This document shows positions 8,563 to 18,415 of a stretch of DNA of 64,000 nt, piece by piece. The number at the start of each line of letters is the position of its first letter. The first letter of the stretch is position 1. The notes beneath the pieces were generated by a model. That model had not been told where the DNA came from. It saw only the letters and a list, made by a program, of their open reading frames with translations, and searched no databases. The DNA is from Aquimarina sp. AU58 (GTDB taxonomy: Bacteria > Bacteroidota > Bacteroidia > Flavobacteriales > Flavobacteriaceae): the NCBI RefSeq assembly GCF_900312745.1, contig NZ_OMPD01000014.1:2852001-2916000 (forward strand), in the 5' to 3' direction. The translations under genes were made by a program, and so were the position numbers.

Positions 8563-9021
8563 ATGAACAGATTTGCCCCAATTGTAAGTATACTCTTTTT
8601 TGTGTGTTTTGGTCATGACGTTATTGCTCAGGACTGGAAATATGATTTTGATGAAGCAAAGTCACTAGCAAAAGAAAAAGATCAAAATATTGTATTGTTT
8701 TTTACCGGATCAGATTGGTGCCCTCCCTGTATTAAATTAGAAAGAAATATTTTTTCTAATCAGGAGTTTATAGAATTTGCTGATCAAAAATTTATTTGGG
8801 TAAAGGCGGATTTCCCTAAGCGGAAAAAAAATAAACTTTCTTTAACTCAACAAAAGAAAAATGAGATACTTGCTCAAAAATATAATAGAAAATGGGTTTT
8901 TCCTGTTATTCTAGTTTTGGATAAGGAAGGAAAAGTATTAGGAGTAACAGGGTATAGAAGAAATCTTGATGCCAAAGGATATATATCATTATTAACATCG
9001 TTTGATTCTTTTGGTCGTTAG
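8563..9021 (+). CDS. Periplasmic thioredoxin-like protein with CPPC active site
   Basis: The 152-residue protein has a signal peptide (likely cut after DVIAQ) and a thioredoxin fold of the DUF255/thioredoxin_7 type. The active site WCPPC (C53, C56) follows strand NIVLFFTGSD, and the cis-proline strand is FPVILVLD. Such proteins reduce or rearrange disulfides in the periplasm; the partner is unknown. A basic insert (KRKKNKLSLTQQKKNE) between the helix and the cis-Pro loop is unusual but typical of this subgroup in Bacteroidetes. It stands between the pyr genes and rnz without a clear terminator. Confidence 0.85.
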   Translation: MNRFAPIVSILFFVCFGHDVIAQDWKYDFDEAKSLAKEKDQNIVLFFTGSDWCPPCIKLERNIFSNQEFIEFADQKFIWVKADFPKRKKNKLSLTQQKKNEILAQKYNRKWVFPVILVLDKEGKVLGVTGYRRNLDAKGYISLLTSFDSFGR

Positions 9022-9083
9022 ATTGATTTATAAATAAGATTAGATTATATTCACAGCCTGTTTAACAAATAGGAAAAATAATT

Positions 9084-9989
9084 TTGAAACTTACGATTTT
9101 AGGTTGCTATTCTGCAACTCCCCGAACATTTACAAACCCAACTTCTCAGGTCTTAGAAATAAACAACCATATCTTTTTAATTGATTGTGGTGAAGGAACC
9201 CAGGTAGAATTAAGACGAAATAAAATCAAGTTTTCAAGAATCAAACATATTTTTATTTCACATCTTCATGGAGATCACTTTTTCGGACTAATTGGATTAG
9301 TATCTACTTTTAGATTACTTGGTAGAGATATACCATTACATATTCATGGTCCTAAGGGAATAAAAGAAGTTATTACATTACAGTTAAAACTTTCTAATTC
9401 GTGGACAGATTACCCATTATACTTTCATGAACTTACCAATACAGAATCAGAGATTGTTTTTGAAGACGAAAAAGTAATTGTACGTACAATACCTTTACAA
9501 CATAGGGTATATTGTAATGGGTTTTTATTTCAGGAAAAACCAGGTGACCGAACCTTGTTAATAGACAAGGTATCTGATTATGATATTGATAAGGCATATT
9601 ATCGTGCGATAAAAAAGGGAAAAGATGTTGTTTTAGACAATGGTACCGTGATTTCTAATGAAGAGCTGACCGATCCTCCTAAACCCGGTAAGAGCTATGC
9701 ATTTTGTAGTGATACTAAGTATAATGAAGAAAAAATTCCTTTAATCAAAGACGTTACTGTATTGTATCACGAATCTACTTTTTTAGAAAGCCATAAACAT
9801 TTGTGTGCAAAAACTGGTCACAGTTCGGCTATTGAAGCTGCTACTATTGCCAAAAAGGCAAATGTTGGATCCTTAATTTTAGGCCATTATTCTACCAGGT
9901 ATGAAAATATTGAACTTTTTAGGGAAGAAGCAAAAACTGTTTTTGATGATGTAGAAATAGCTGATGATGGTAAAGTGTTTGAGTATTGA
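9084..9989 (+). CDS. rnz: Ribonuclease Z (tRNA 3'-processing endonuclease)
   Basis: RNase Z cuts the 3' trailer from tRNA precursors. The 301-residue protein has the metallo-beta-lactamase motif HLHGDH (H60, H62, D64, H65), the later ligands in CSDTKYNE and LGHYSTRY, and a central insert (about 150-185) that corresponds to the tRNA-binding exosite arm. The start is a TTG beginning MKLTILGCYSATP, which is where family members begin; no ATG is available. A TAATTTTG string overlaps this start and would make a poor promoter for this gene. Length is normal. Confidence 0.95.
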   Translation: MKLTILGCYSATPRTFTNPTSQVLEINNHIFLIDCGEGTQVELRRNKIKFSRIKHIFISHLHGDHFFGLIGLVSTFRLLGRDIPLHIHGPKGIKEVITLQLKLSNSWTDYPLYFHELTNTESEIVFEDEKVIVRTIPLQHRVYCNGFLFQEKPGDRTLLIDKVSDYDIDKAYYRAIKKGKDVVLDNGTVISNEELTDPPKPGKSYAFCSDTKYNEEKIPLIKDVTVLYHESTFLESHKHLCAKTGHSSAIEAATIAKKANVGSLILGHYSTRYENIELFREEAKTVFDDVEIADDGKVFEY

Positions 9990-10063
9990 TATGGTAAAAA
10001 TTATCTACTTATTATTGTTTTCTATATTTTAAAAATAGGTAAATTGCATAATAATTTGAGATA

Positions 10064-10708
10064 ATGAATAGAGATCTAACAGCATACAGAAAGTCATACG
10101 AAAAAAGTTGTTTAGAGGAAGAGAATCTCCCGGATTCTCCTTTTAAGCTTTTTTCTGATTGGTTTGCAGAAGTAGAAGAGGCTGGCGGAGTTGATGAGGC
10201 TAATGCAATGACAATAACTACTACAGGATTAGACGGATTTCCAAAAGCAAGAATAGTATTGTTAAAACATTTTGATGAAGACGGTTTTGTGTTTTATACT
10301 AATTATTCTTCAGAAAAAGGTAAAGCTATTGCTGCTAATAATAAAGTATGTATTTCCTTTTTTTGGCCTAATTTAGAACGACAGGTAATTATTAAAGGTA
10401 CAGCACAAAAAACAAAAGAAGAAGAAAGCACTCGTTATTTTTTATCTCGCCCAAGAGGAAGTCAATTAGGAGCTTTGGCATCTGATCAAAGCGAAGTGAT
10501 TAAATCAAGAGAAGCGTTAGAAAAGCGATTACAATCTTTAGAAAAGGAATATAAAGATATCGATATACCTATGCCTAAATTTTGGGGAGGGTATTGTATA
10601 GCACCTATTGAGTTCGAATTTTGGCAAGGTAGAGCTAATCGATTGCATGATCGAATTCGTTATGCTAATCAAAAAAAGAATTGGGAGATAGAAAGATTAT
10701 CTCCGTGA
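10064..10708 (+). CDS. pdxH: Pyridoxamine/pyridoxine 5'-phosphate oxidase
   Basis: PdxH uses FMN and oxygen to make pyridoxal 5'-phosphate in the last step of vitamin B6 synthesis and salvage. The 214-residue protein shows the FMN-binding stretches KARIVLLKHF and FYTNYSSEKGKAI, the substrate region RPRGSQLGALAS, and the C-terminal signature EFWQGRANRLHDR. Its length is typical. It is convergent with the following OmpA gene, with only six bases between the stop codons and no obvious terminator hairpin. The cofactor it makes is needed by the PLP decarboxylase and threonine synthase elsewhere in this window. Confidence 0.96.
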   Translation: MNRDLTAYRKSYEKSCLEEENLPDSPFKLFSDWFAEVEEAGGVDEANAMTITTTGLDGFPKARIVLLKHFDEDGFVFYTNYSSEKGKAIAANNKVCISFFWPNLERQVIIKGTAQKTKEEESTRYFLSRPRGSQLGALASDQSEVIKSREALEKRLQSLEKEYKDIDIPMPKFWGGYCIAPIEFEFWQGRANRLHDRIRYANQKKNWEIERLSP

Positions 10709-10714
10709 AAAAAA

Positions 10715-12916
10715 TTACATAATTACAAAACTAGAACGTCTGTTCTTTTGGTATTGGTCTTCAGAACAGTCTTCTCCATCTTTACAGTTATTAACAGGTC
10801 TGGTTTCTCCAAATCCAACATAAGAGAGAATTCTGTTTTTAGAGATATTTTTACTTATCAAATAATTATAAATGGATTCTGCTCTTTTTTGAGAAAGGGT
10901 TAGGTTATAATTTTCTTCACCACGACTATCAGAATGAGTTTCTATTTTGATTACCATATTTGGGTAGTCATTATTCATAATTTCTACCACTTTATCAAGC
11001 TCAATTTCTGCCTTTTCGGTGATATCCCATTTATCAAAATCAAAATAAATTTCATTCAAGTTTATCAGATCATTTATGGTTTTGGTCAATTTTAAATCTG
11101 ATTTTAAAGGTGATTCAGGTGTACCACTAGACTTCACAATATCCCCAGAAGCAATACCGCCGCTTTTTGTGTTATTAGATTTAGTTACTTCATCCATCTC
11201 CCCAGGTATTACCGCAGCAAATTGGCTATTCATTTTCTTTTTAGGAATAGAAACAAGACGGCTGGCATTAGGACAGTTTAATTCACTAATATCTATAGCT
11301 AATTTAAATTGATAGAAATCTGGTAGTTCACAAGAGTTGATATGATTATATCCTTTAGAATATTTTACGGTTTCATTTAGGGTTCCATTAAACTCGGCCA
11401 TCACTGGTTGGTCCACTACAAGAATATCATCAATTGTGTTAATTGACTCGCATTCGGTGTCTACAATCACATTATAACTAATTTTAAATGGTTCACTATC
11501 TGTTCTTACCATTTTATTAGGTACTATGAAGTTTAATGTTCGAGATGCTTTGTCGTATTTTACCTTTATTCTTTTGGAGGGTAAAATCATAGTTTTTTCA
11601 GAAAGGATTACATTTTTTGGTAAAACATCTTTTATGGTAGTATTTTTTGCATCATCATTACCATCATTATATATGGTAAGGTTATATGTTATTTCTTGTT
11701 TTGGAGCTAAAACATCATTTGGATGAATGTATTGATCATTAGCGGTATATTTTGATCTTTTTACAATATGAATTGCAGGCTCGTATATTTCTACACTAAA
11801 TGCAACTGCCATGACAGAATACCCATCATTATTAGTTGATAATCTAAATTTAGCTTCTGTTTGATTGTTACCTATAATACTATTTCTTACATTTTTTATA
11901 TCAAATAAATCAGCATCATATCCCAATGTATTTTGGCTTGCAGGGACTCTGGTTTTTACATTTTTTCCATTTTCAGTGATATTGGCATTAAAGAAGTTGT
12001 TCATAGGATTGATGCCATCTGCAAGACTTTTATATCTATTAGTTTCATTAGACATTACCTGAAAACGATCTCCTATAATTCCTTTGTCTCCTTCATAAGC
12101 AATTACACCTATTTTTCCGTGAACTGCTCCATTAGGAATAGTTTGAAAATTGTTAAAAGAAAAAGCTACAGGTTTTGCTTTTGAGTCAATATTTACAAAA
12201 CCATCATATACATAAAATCTTTTTCTGGGTTTGGTGTCATCCTCATAAATTACAACCATTGTCCATCCGCCGGCAAGGCCATTACCTAAAGTGTCATCAT
12301 CATTTACCGCACTAGTAGTAGCTGGGATGTTTGCAACAGTATATGTTCCTAATGGATTTTCTAATTCTAAAATATCTGCAGTGATATCTTTATAGCAAGA
12401 ATATTGTTTGAACATAGATTCACCATCATTATAGTAATCATGAATTATTTGTCCATTACTAATGGTCGAATAAGACTGTTGTCCAGGATATTTTATTTTT
12501 ATAGAAGTAATATCATGTTGTCTGTTGTCATCTGCATAAGCAGCTGTCCAATATAAACCAACATGTTTAATAGTATTACAGCTAGAATCAATATCTAAAT
12601 CTGCACTACTAGAATTAAAAGTAGTTAGGTCATTATCAATATCGATAAAGCCCATCTTAAACAGATTGTTTAATCCACCATCATTGTAGCTTTTATTAGG
12701 ATCAAATACATCAGACCCATCATCATTACTAACTTTACCCAAAACAGTATTAGATACAAACTTAAAATCCCCCTTAAGTGTTAATTCTGTACGTTTCTTA
12801 AGAGGCACCTCTACCTGTCCATATGCAATTGTAGAACCAATACTGCATATGAATATAAGTAGGAACATATTTTGAAACCATTTAAGATTTCTTTTTATAG
12901 TAATCACTTTTTCCAC
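10715..12916 (-). CDS. OmpA family protein with DUF11-like repeat domain
   Basis: The 733-residue protein has an N-terminal signal peptide (MFLLIFICSIGSTIAYG), a large beta-rich region without a name I can assign (about 40-390), a DUF11-type domain (about 395-490) with YNLTIYNDGNDDAKNTTIKD, and a C-terminal OmpA domain (about 620-733) with IYFDFDKWDI and KIETHSDSRG. OmpA domains bind peptidoglycan; DUF11 domains are common in long surface proteins of Bacteroidetes. It therefore looks like a wall-anchored envelope protein whose N-terminal half faces outward or contacts a partner. The gene is monocistronic and has a long upstream region. Confidence 0.82.
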   Translation of the reverse strand: MEKVITIKRNLKWFQNMFLLIFICSIGSTIAYGQVEVPLKKRTELTLKGDFKFVSNTVLGKVSNDDGSDVFDPNKSYNDGGLNNLFKMGFIDIDNDLTTFNSSSADLDIDSSCNTIKHVGLYWTAAYADDNRQHDITSIKIKYPGQQSYSTISNGQIIHDYYNDGESMFKQYSCYKDITADILELENPLGTYTVANIPATTSAVNDDDTLGNGLAGGWTMVVIYEDDTKPRKRFYVYDGFVNIDSKAKPVAFSFNNFQTIPNGAVHGKIGVIAYEGDKGIIGDRFQVMSNETNRYKSLADGINPMNNFFNANITENGKNVKTRVPASQNTLGYDADLFDIKNVRNSIIGNNQTEAKFRLSTNNDGYSVMAVAFSVEIYEPAIHIVKRSKYTANDQYIHPNDVLAPKQEITYNLTIYNDGNDDAKNTTIKDVLPKNVILSEKTMILPSKRIKVKYDKASRTLNFIVPNKMVRTDSEPFKISYNVIVDTECESINTIDDILVVDQPVMAEFNGTLNETVKYSKGYNHINSCELPDFYQFKLAIDISELNCPNASRLVSIPKKKMNSQFAAVIPGEMDEVTKSNNTKSGGIASGDIVKSSGTPESPLKSDLKLTKTINDLINLNEIYFDFDKWDITEKAEIELDKVVEIMNNDYPNMVIKIETHSDSRGEENYNLTLSQKRAESIYNYLISKNISKNRILSYVGFGETRPVNNCKDGEDCSEDQYQKNRRSSFVIM

Positions 12917-13304
12917 CTTTTTTTGTTTTTTATTACCCTACTGATATTATGATAAATTTGTGCTCATAATGTTTGGAGGAAACACTCTGATTTAAGGGAA
13001 AACCGTATGTAAATTTATATTTTAACATTTAATTATATACGAAAAAAAACATGTTTTCGATGTAAATGTCATTTTTATCGATTAAAATCAAACGTTTATT
13101 ATGTTCATTTTCATTATTTTAGCTGTTTTCTCTGTTAATTTTATATTAATTATTTGATAAGTATAGTAGCATAAATATGAAAACCAATCTTACTTATAAT
13201 TACATAAAAATTGATTTTTTATATTCTTATATTTAAGATTTGTAAAAACGAATCCTTAAACTTGTATTAAATAACTTCATTTTTGCTAAAATAGTATCAG
13301 ATTC
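12917..13304. other. Divergent intergenic region between the OmpA gene and the polyphosphate group
   Basis: About 390 bases, very AT-rich, with no reading frame of note. It must hold two divergent promoters. I find no perfect TAnnTTTG box; TTTTTG at 13281-13286 lies about 20 bases before the ATG at 13305 and is only a partial match. Confidence 0.5.
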
Positions 13305-13790
13305 ATGAAAACTTTATATATAATAAGACACGCAAAATCTTCTTGGGAATTTGATGTATCGGATGATAAAAGACCTCTTAATGATAGAGGAGTAAGAGAT
13401 GCCGGATTGGTAGGTGAACATTTGAAAACACTGGTAAAACCGATCGATAAAGTTTTATGTAGCCCTGCTAAAAGGGCGTATAGTACTGCAAAAATTATTG
13501 TAAGTCATTTAGATATTCCAGAAAACATATTTTCTTTAGAACCAAAACTTTATGATTTTGAGGGAACCCAGGTTATTGATGTGATAAAAAATTGTCACAA
13601 TGATATTAATACTTTAATGATATTTGGGCATAATCATGCTTTTACTTCGATCGCTAACCTTTTTGGAGATCAACATATAGATAATCTCCCGACTGCCGGA
13701 GTAGTTGCTATAGAATTTGAAGTAGATATGTGGCAAAATATTTCTGTAGGAAAAAACTTATTAACAATTTTTCCCAAATCTTTGAGATAA
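13305..13790 (+). CDS. SixA-like histidine phosphatase
   Basis: This 161-residue protein starts with YIIRHAKSSWEF, the RHG-type catalytic loop (R8, H9) of the histidine phosphatase superfamily, and has the second histidine in IFGHNHAF. The short length and the KSSW signature place it with SixA-like enzymes, which remove phosphate from phosphohistidine or small phosphoesters. Its stop codon overlaps the ppk1 start (TAATG), so the two are translationally coupled. This suggests a task linked to polyphosphate or phosphate metabolism, but the substrate is not evident. Confidence 0.85.
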   Translation: MKTLYIIRHAKSSWEFDVSDDKRPLNDRGVRDAGLVGEHLKTLVKPIDKVLCSPAKRAYSTAKIIVSHLDIPENIFSLEPKLYDFEGTQVIDVIKNCHNDINTLMIFGHNHAFTSIANLFGDQHIDNLPTAGVVAIEFEVDMWQNISVGKNLLTIFPKSLR

Positions 13791-15895
13791 TGACAGAAAA
13801 TATTAAAAATCAATATATTAATAGAGAATTAAGTTGGCTTCAGTTTAATGCAAGAGTACTACAAGAAGCTTCAGATGATACAGTTCCACTATTAGAAAGG
13901 TTACGTTTTATAGGTATATTTTCTAATAATCTGGATGAGTTTTTTAAGGTGAGGTATGCTACCATTAAACGAATAGACCAGGCTGGAAAGGATGGGAAAA
14001 ATGTACTTAAAGGCACTACGGCAAACGAACTACTAGAAAAGATTACAAATATAGTTATCAAGCAACAAGCAGAAAGTCTTAAAACCATTGATAATATTAA
14101 AATTGAACTTGAAAATCATAATATTTTTATTATTGATGAAAATCAGGTTACACCAGATCAAGATGCTTTTATTCGTAACTATTTTGTAAGTAAAGTTAGT
14201 CCGGCTTTAGTTACTTATATACTAAATGATCTAGAAAAATTTCCACACCTAAAAGATAGTGTAGCGTATTTAGCAGTAAAACTGGTACTAAAGGATAAAG
14301 TTCCTAAAGAAGGGCGAATCTCCAAAATATTACAACAAACCACCAAAGAAAAAATATATGCACTAATCGAGATACCAAAAAATACAGATCGATTTGTTGT
14401 ACTTCCCGAAAAGGATGGAAAACAATTCATTATCATTTTAGATGATTTGATCAGGTATTGTATGCATATTAACTTTAGTATATTTAATTATGATCGGGCA
14501 TCAGCCCATATGATTAAAATAACCCGGGACGCCCAGTTGGATTTTGATAATGATCTAAGTAAAAGTTTTATCCAAAAAATATCAAGTAGTGTACGATCTC
14601 GCCGTGACGGAGAACCAGTTCGATTTGTATATGATAAAACTATCGAAAGAGATACCCTTGATTTTTTAATGGAAAAAATGGGAGTTGAAAATACAGATAG
14701 TATTATTCCTGGAGGAAGATATCATAATCGCAGAGATTATATGAATTTTCCAGATTTGGGCGCTATTAATTTGGTATACCAACCCATTAAACCTTTAGCT
14801 ATACCTGGTCTTGTTTTGCAAGGAAGCTTATTAGATAAGATAGCCAAAAAAGATTTTCTGCAATACACACCTTATCATACGTTCTCATATACGGTAAAGT
14901 TTTTAAGAGAATCTGCAATTGACCCAAAAGTAAAAAGTATTAAAATTACTATATACAGATTGGCAAATATATCTCATATTGCCAGTTCTCTTATAAATGC
15001 TGCCAAAAATGGTAAAAACGTTACTGTACAAATAGAATTACAAGCTCGTTTCGATGAAGCTGCAAATATTCGTTATGCAGAGCAAATGCAAAGAGAAGGT
15101 ATACATTTGATTTTTGGAGTTACCGGGCTTAAAGTACATTGTAAAGCATGTGTAATCGAACGAGAAGAAAAAGGAAAACTTAAACGATATGGTTTTATAA
15201 GTACTGGAAATTTTAACGAATCTACAGCAAAAATCTATACCGATTATACTTTGTTTACAACCAATGAATCTATTCTGAAGGAAACCAATAGAGTATTTAA
15301 ATTTTTTGAAATAAATTATAAAATAAACCGCTATAAACATTTGTTGGTATCCCCGCATTATACAAGATCTTCTCTGGTGAAACTAATAGAAAAAGAGATT
15401 AGAAATGTAAAAGAAGGCAAACCAGCAGGAATTAAACTGAAATTAAATAGCTTAAGTGATTATGATATGATAGATAAGCTATATGAAGCAAGTAGAGCGG
15501 GAGTGAAAATAGATTTAATTATTAGAGGTATCTGTTGTCTGATACCTGGTATCCCGGGAATGAGTGAAAATATACGAGCAATAAGTGTAATAGATAAGTT
15601 TTTAGAACACACACGATTATACATATTTCAAAATGGAGAAGAGCCAAAAGTATATATATCATCGGCAGATTGGATGACACGTAACTTAGATAGAAGAGTA
15701 GAGATTTCTTGTCCCATCTATGATGAGGATATCAAATTAGAGTTAATGGATACTTTTGATATTTGCTGGAACGATAATGTTAAAGCCAGAAGACTTTCTA
15801 AAGAGCAAGATAATGTGTACATTAAAAACGATAATGAGAAAGTAAGATCACAAAAAGCAACATACGACTATTATTTAAAAAAACTAGGAAATTAA
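13790..15895 (+). CDS. ppk1: Polyphosphate kinase 1
   Basis: PPK1 builds inorganic polyphosphate from ATP at the membrane. The 701-residue protein starts at the ATG overlapping the upstream stop, giving MTENIKNQYINRELSWLQFN, the usual PPK1 N-terminus; a 20-residue extension in the same frame is not expected. The catalytic phosphohistidine lies in LKVHCKACVI, followed by the conserved ISTGNFNESTAKIYTDYTLF; the C-terminal PLD-like domain has IIRGICCLIPG. The gene sits between a SixA-like phosphatase and a Ppx-type phosphatase, a classical polyphosphate cluster. Length is normal. Confidence 0.96.
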   Translation: MTENIKNQYINRELSWLQFNARVLQEASDDTVPLLERLRFIGIFSNNLDEFFKVRYATIKRIDQAGKDGKNVLKGTTANELLEKITNIVIKQQAESLKTIDNIKIELENHNIFIIDENQVTPDQDAFIRNYFVSKVSPALVTYILNDLEKFPHLKDSVAYLAVKLVLKDKVPKEGRISKILQQTTKEKIYALIEIPKNTDRFVVLPEKDGKQFIIILDDLIRYCMHINFSIFNYDRASAHMIKITRDAQLDFDNDLSKSFIQKISSSVRSRRDGEPVRFVYDKTIERDTLDFLMEKMGVENTDSIIPGGRYHNRRDYMNFPDLGAINLVYQPIKPLAIPGLVLQGSLLDKIAKKDFLQYTPYHTFSYTVKFLRESAIDPKVKSIKITIYRLANISHIASSLINAAKNGKNVTVQIELQARFDEAANIRYAEQMQREGIHLIFGVTGLKVHCKACVIEREEKGKLKRYGFISTGNFNESTAKIYTDYTLFTTNESILKETNRVFKFFEINYKINRYKHLLVSPHYTRSSLVKLIEKEIRNVKEGKPAGIKLKLNSLSDYDMIDKLYEASRAGVKIDLIIRGICCLIPGIPGMSENIRAISVIDKFLEHTRLYIFQNGEEPKVYISSADWMTRNLDRRVEISCPIYDEDIKLELMDTFDICWNDNVKARRLSKEQDNVYIKNDNEKVRSQKATYDYYLKKLGN

Positions 15896-15900
15896 TTATT

Positions 15901-16800
15901 TTGTTAACTATAGAAAAATATGGAGCCATAGATATAGGTTCCAATGCGGTACGATTATTAATAAGTAGTATTCACGAAGAGAAAGGAAAAACTACTAGAT
16001 TTAAAAAAACAAGCCTCGTTAGAGTACCCATACGATTAGGAGAAGATGTTTTTAAATCTGGACGGGTTTCTCAGGAAAATATTACTAGAATGATAGACGC
16101 TATGCAAGCATATCAGCTATTAATGAAAACGCATAAAGTGATTAGATATAAAGCTTGTGCAACATCTGCTATGCGCGAAGCTGAGAATGGAGAAGAAGTA
16201 GCTCGCCTTATTAAAGAGAAAACTGGTATTCAAATAGATATTATAGATGGTAAAGATGAAGCCGCTATAATTGCAATGACCGATTTACACGAGTTGGTAA
16301 ATACAGATGCAACATATCTATATGTAGATGTTGGGGGTGGTAGTACAGAGTTTACACTATACCATAATGGAAATACTATTACATCTAGATCATTTAAATT
16401 AGGAACAGTAAGACTTCTTAATAATTTGGTTTCTGATGAAGTATGGAAAAATGTAGAAGATTGGATTAAGGAAAGTATTGTAGGCTACCGTAAAGTTTCA
16501 TTAATTGGATCTGGAGGAAACATTAATAATATTTTTAAGAATAGTGGTAAAAGAATGGGTAAACCACTATCTTTTTTATATCTAAGTTCATATTATAAAT
16601 TACTTAATTCTTTAACCTACGAAGAAAGAATTTGGCAACTTAATTTAAATCAAGATAGAGCAGATGTAATTATTCCAGCTACTCGAATATATCTTTCGGC
16701 AATGAAATGGAGTGGTTCTAGAGAAATCTTTGTTCCAAAAATTGGCCTATCAGACGGGATTATAAAATCATTATATAATGAAAAACTAAATAATCGTTGA
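15901..16800 (+). CDS. Ppx/GppA family phosphatase (exopolyphosphatase-like)
   Basis: The 299-residue protein is an ASKHA-fold phosphatase with the first phosphate loop AIDIGSNAVRLLI and the second VDVGGGSTEFTLY. It has only the two core domains and lacks the C-terminal HD-like domain of long Ppx enzymes. It probably degrades polyphosphate or pppGpp. The start is TTG, five bases after ppk1, since no ATG exists before the conserved first strand. The order phosphatase, kinase, exopolyphosphatase on one transcript would let the cell balance synthesis and breakdown of polyphosphate. Confidence 0.88.
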   Translation: MLTIEKYGAIDIGSNAVRLLISSIHEEKGKTTRFKKTSLVRVPIRLGEDVFKSGRVSQENITRMIDAMQAYQLLMKTHKVIRYKACATSAMREAENGEEVARLIKEKTGIQIDIIDGKDEAAIIAMTDLHELVNTDATYLYVDVGGGSTEFTLYHNGNTITSRSFKLGTVRLLNNLVSDEVWKNVEDWIKESIVGYRKVSLIGSGGNINNIFKNSGKRMGKPLSFLYLSSYYKLLNSLTYEERIWQLNLNQDRADVIIPATRIYLSAMKWSGSREIFVPKIGLSDGIIKSLYNEKLNNR

Positions 16801-16919
16801 AATTCATAAGTAATACGTTTTATCGATTTTTTAAGGGTAATAATCTGTATAGAGCTCTAAAATGTTAATGAAAATCCATTATTTTGTATTAAATTGAACC
16901 GTAACCTAATATTTATATT

Positions 16920-17480
16920 ATGAAAAAAACAGTACTATTCACTGTGATTTTATTAATGTTTGTTGTTTTAAAATCTCAAGCTCAAGAGATTGCATATGGA
17001 ATAAGACTTGGAGCTAATCTAAGTTCTATTAGTTCTGATGATATTCCCGAAGATCTTAAAGATAGCAGATTTGGTATAGTAGCAGGGTTCTTAGCAGAAG
17101 TTCCTATTAACCAAAAATGGAGTATTCAACCTGAGTTTCAATATTCTTCTTTAGGTAATGATGACGAATCTCTAAGAGTAGACTATCTTCAATTACCAAT
17201 AGTGCTTAAATATAATTTTTCTGAATTGTTTAATGTTCATATTGGGCCTCAAGTAGGGCTTAAAATTTGGGAATGGGAAGATAATTCGACAGGAGAAACC
17301 AATTTTAATACATTTAACTTATCTGCAGTTGCTGGTATTGGAGTACATATTACAGAGAATTTCTTTGCTGATTTACGATATGGTTTTGGCGTCTCTAATA
17401 TTATAGATGATGAAGATATTCCTGGAGGAGCAAAAGGAAGTAATAGGAATATTCAACTCTCTTTTGGTTATAAGTTATAA
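16920..17480 (+). CDS. Small outer-membrane beta-barrel protein (porin family / PorT-like)
   Basis: The 186-residue protein has a signal peptide (cut after KSQAQ) and then alternating strands typical of small barrels: GIRLGANLSSI, QPEFQYSSLG, LQLPIVLKYNF and a last strand ending in the aromatic-poor but amphipathic SFGYKL. This pattern matches the broad outer-membrane beta-barrel (PorT/OMP_b-brl_2) group. Function is unknown. It follows ppx by 119 bases and is convergent with the Crp/Fnr gene 16 bases away, with no clear terminator between. Confidence 0.78.
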   Translation: MKKTVLFTVILLMFVVLKSQAQEIAYGIRLGANLSSISSDDIPEDLKDSRFGIVAGFLAEVPINQKWSIQPEFQYSSLGNDDESLRVDYLQLPIVLKYNFSELFNVHIGPQVGLKIWEWEDNSTGETNFNTFNLSAVAGIGVHITENFFADLRYGFGVSNIIDDEDIPGGAKGSNRNIQLSFGYKL

Positions 17481-17496
17481 TAATAGGGTAGAAATA

Positions 17497-18150
17497 TTAT
17501 ACATCATATTGCTTATAGTTATCAAAGAAAGACTTCTTTATGATAATACTTTTGTTACTGTATTCTAACAAAAGATTACTATTAAATTTATTAATGATTT
17601 TGTTGGTTGTTACTCTGGAAACCCTAATGTAATTAGACAGCTCATTTTGATTAAGAGGAGAGTCTATAATAATTTTTTCAGAATTGTAAGGACACCCAAA
17701 TTTTTCTTTAAATTCAAAGAGCACTTTTATCAACCGTAATTCTGCAGATTGAATTTGAAGTGTTTTTATTCTGTTTTCATACTCTTGATATTCCTTACCT
17801 AGTATTGATAAAAAATCTTTATAAAGATTAGGATTTTTTTTTATAGTCTTTTGTATGATGTTTTTATCAAACTCATACACTTTTGTTTCTTCACTAAGAG
17901 ATTCGTACATACAATATGAACAAAAATCTATAAAAATAGAACTTGCGCCAAAAACTTGATTTTTTGTCAATATAATGAGAACTACCTCTTCTCCGTGGTC
18001 AGTGAAACAACCAATTTTCATAACTCCATTCTTAATAAGATAGATTTTTTTAGAGCATGCCCCTGTACTTTTTATAATCTCATTTTGATAATAAATGTTA
18101 CACTTATATTGATTGTTTTTTACTAAAATGTTTAATAATTCAAAGCACAT
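17497..18150 (-). CDS. Crp/Fnr family transcriptional regulator
   Basis: The 217-residue protein has a cyclic-nucleotide-binding-like N-terminal domain (about 20-130) with IYLIKNGVMKIG and EVVLIILTKNQVFGASS, a long dimer helix, and a winged helix with NELSNYIRVSRVTTNKIINK as the recognition region. Four cysteines (C16, C32, C48 and a CSYC pair further on) are scattered and do not form an Fnr cluster pattern I recognise. The gene is divergent from the adenylation-oxidoreductase gene across 364 bases that contain phased direct repeats, so it is the best candidate for controlling that group. The effector is unknown. Confidence 0.88.
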   Translation of the reverse strand: MCFELLNILVKNNQYKCNIYYQNEIIKSTGACSKKIYLIKNGVMKIGCFTDHGEEVVLIILTKNQVFGASSIFIDFCSYCMYESLSEETKVYEFDKNIIQKTIKKNPNLYKDFLSILGKEYQEYENRIKTLQIQSAELRLIKVLFEFKEKFGCPYNSEKIIIDSPLNQNELSNYIRVSRVTTNKIINKFNSNLLLEYSNKSIIIKKSFFDNYKQYDV

Positions 18151-18336
18151 AGGGGTTATTTTTAGAAATTGAATTATTTACTGACCTTCATTAAATAAAT
18201 GTTAAAAAATTGAATTGTTAACAGATAATTAAGTTTTTTATTGTGACTTATACGCATTCTTTTTACGCTAAAAATGTAATATCACACCAATCATAACCAA
18301 AATAAAAAAGATTAAATGTTAGAATTTTTATATCAA

Positions 18337-18365
18337 TAATTTCGATGCGTTTCTAATTTCGATGC
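18337..18365 (+). repeat. 12-base direct repeat, 17-base period, upstream of fusion enzyme
   Basis: TAATTTCGATGC occurs at 18337-18348 and again at 18354-18365, exactly 17 bases apart. Its place between the Crp/Fnr gene and its divergent target suggests an operator or activator site. Confidence 0.7.
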
Positions 18366-18387
18366 AACAAATATTAACTCCTAATTT

Positions 18388-18415
18388 GCACAAACTCATG
18401 AAGCGCACAAACTCA
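18388..18415 (+). repeat. 11-base direct repeat, 17-base period, in phase with the previous pair
   Basis: GCACAAACTCA occurs at 18388-18398 and 18405-18415, again 17 bases apart, and its start is 34 bases (two periods) after the second TAATTTCGATGC. The extended form CACAAACTCAAC (18406-18417) recurs at 21553-21564, before the downstream crotonase gene. Confidence 0.7.

Noticed and set aside
9079..9086. TAATTTTG box at the rnz start
   Set aside because: It overlaps the start codon itself, so it cannot drive rnz from there; most likely chance in AT-rich DNA.
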